NCBI GenBank assembly: GCA_023846275.1
Contig: CM043869.1
Span: 38,342,737 to 38,406,736, forward strand
Reading direction: 5' to 3'
Length of the DNA stretch: 64,000 nt
Source of the DNA: Vanilla planifolia
Taxonomy: Eukaryota; Streptophyta; Magnoliopsida; Asparagales; Orchidaceae
The notes beneath the pieces were generated by a model, which was not told where the DNA came from, did not search any database, and saw nothing but the letters and a program-made list of their open reading frames with translations. Made by a program: the position numbers and the translations under genes. Within the stretch, counting starts at the first letter, position 1, and the number at the start of each line of letters is the position of its first letter. Shown one piece after another: positions 63,201 to 64,000 of this stretch.

Positions 63201-64000
63201 TAGATATACGTTTTTGTATGATATATATTTGTACAATTGCTCAAATCTTTGTATGATTCTTGTTTGAGTTAGCTATTAGGTCAACCCTTTGCTAAAAAAG
63301 TGGCTATTTGTTTGATTGACCCTTAGCTAGCTATAGCAAAAATGGAGTAATTATTATTAGATTTACCCCTATCTAGTTACAAAAAAAAATGAGTGAATTA
63401 GTGGAAGCCTAATCATTTAGTTGATAAATACAAATCCGAGTTTAAATTGAACCACCTAAAAAATCTTATTCATTCTTTATTTTTTCCTCTAATTTGATGT
63501 TAGTTAACTTCTTATTCACACAAAAAGTATTAGAAAACTAATCCATTTTTTATTAAAAACAATCATTTTCTAATCATATTAAGCTAAAGTTGTTACTATA
63601 CTTTTTGTTATTGTACTTCAAAATTTTTCTTACAAGATTACAATTCACCTCACTTCTTGTGAGCATCACATTCTAACAGTATTAAAAAGTACAATATCAT
63701 TAGCAAAAAAATATACATCATGATGCTCCATCTTGAATTTGATTTAATAATAACTTCCATAATTTTTAAAAAAATTAAGAACTTAAAGTAAAACCTCAAT
63801 AAAATATACTTGTACTTGCAAGAATCCTTAACAAATCTTCCTCAAATGCATACCCACACTACAACTCTATTATACATGCTTTTAATAACTTCTTTACAAG
63901 CTCTGCTAACTCCTTTTCTCAAAGATTTGCTAAAATGCTTAAATTGGGATTTTATGAAATGATTTTCTAAATTAATAAGTAAATGAAGACCTTTGCTTTT
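60248..64000. other. Upstream part of the RRP12-like gene region; no exon recognised
   Basis: The first exon in the window starts in phase at 60247, so the N-terminal coding sequence must lie further right. I read 60248-64000 on the minus strand and found no HEAT-like exon with usable splice sites, so either one very long intron runs past the edge or the gene is truncated. The sequence is AT-rich, probably with old transposon debris. Confidence -1.

Overview
The window is plant nuclear DNA. Five split protein-coding genes with GT-AG introns sit in a very AT-rich, transposon-littered background, and the families (plant GH89 NAGLU, GT61 glycosyltransferase, chloroplast RETICULATA-RELATED, RRP12-like) are angiosperm ones. 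A monocot-like origin is possible from the wording of the NAGLU and GT61 proteins, but that is only an impression. No tRNA, rRNA, CRISPR array or bacterial feature was seen.

Layout. (1) 1-21945, minus strand: 5' part of an alpha-N-acetylglucosaminidase gene, 8 exons giving about 339 residues, running off the left edge. Its introns are large, one of about 12.5 kb, and hold decayed retroelements: an LTR-like repeat pair, a LINE relic and a gag relic. (2) 21972-24020: the NAGLU promoter and leader exist twice as a diverged direct repeat offset by about 1.5 kb. (3) 25150-28546, plus strand: a GC-rich islet with a G-box, then a TATA box and a four-exon gene for a 172-residue protein with an N-myristoylation-type start and unknown function. 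(4) 30347-33336: a 2990-bp solo LTR with a perfect 5-bp target-site duplication. (5) 33342-44450: AT-rich intergenic DNA with a Ty1/copia relic and a degenerate tandem repeat of about 300 bp. (6) 44453-45984, minus: a two-exon GT61 Golgi glycosyltransferase with a (CT)n leader. (7) 47754-54358, plus: an eight-exon RETICULATA-RELATED chloroplast gene. (8) 55208-60247, minus and convergent with (7): the C-terminal seven exons of an RRP12-like ribosome-biogenesis factor, including one GC-AG intron; its 5' part lies beyond the right edge.

The genes form no pathway together; they are ordinary neighbours acting in different compartments (vacuole/secretory system, membrane, Golgi, chloroplast, nucleolus). 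I found no evidence of a new multi-gene system. The items most worth checking are the duplicated NAGLU promoter, the solo LTR, the nested repeats in the NAGLU introns, the unknown myristoylated protein and the GC-AG intron. All exon joins were read by eye from splice signals, phase continuity and remembered family sequence; none was verified by alignment or RNA data.
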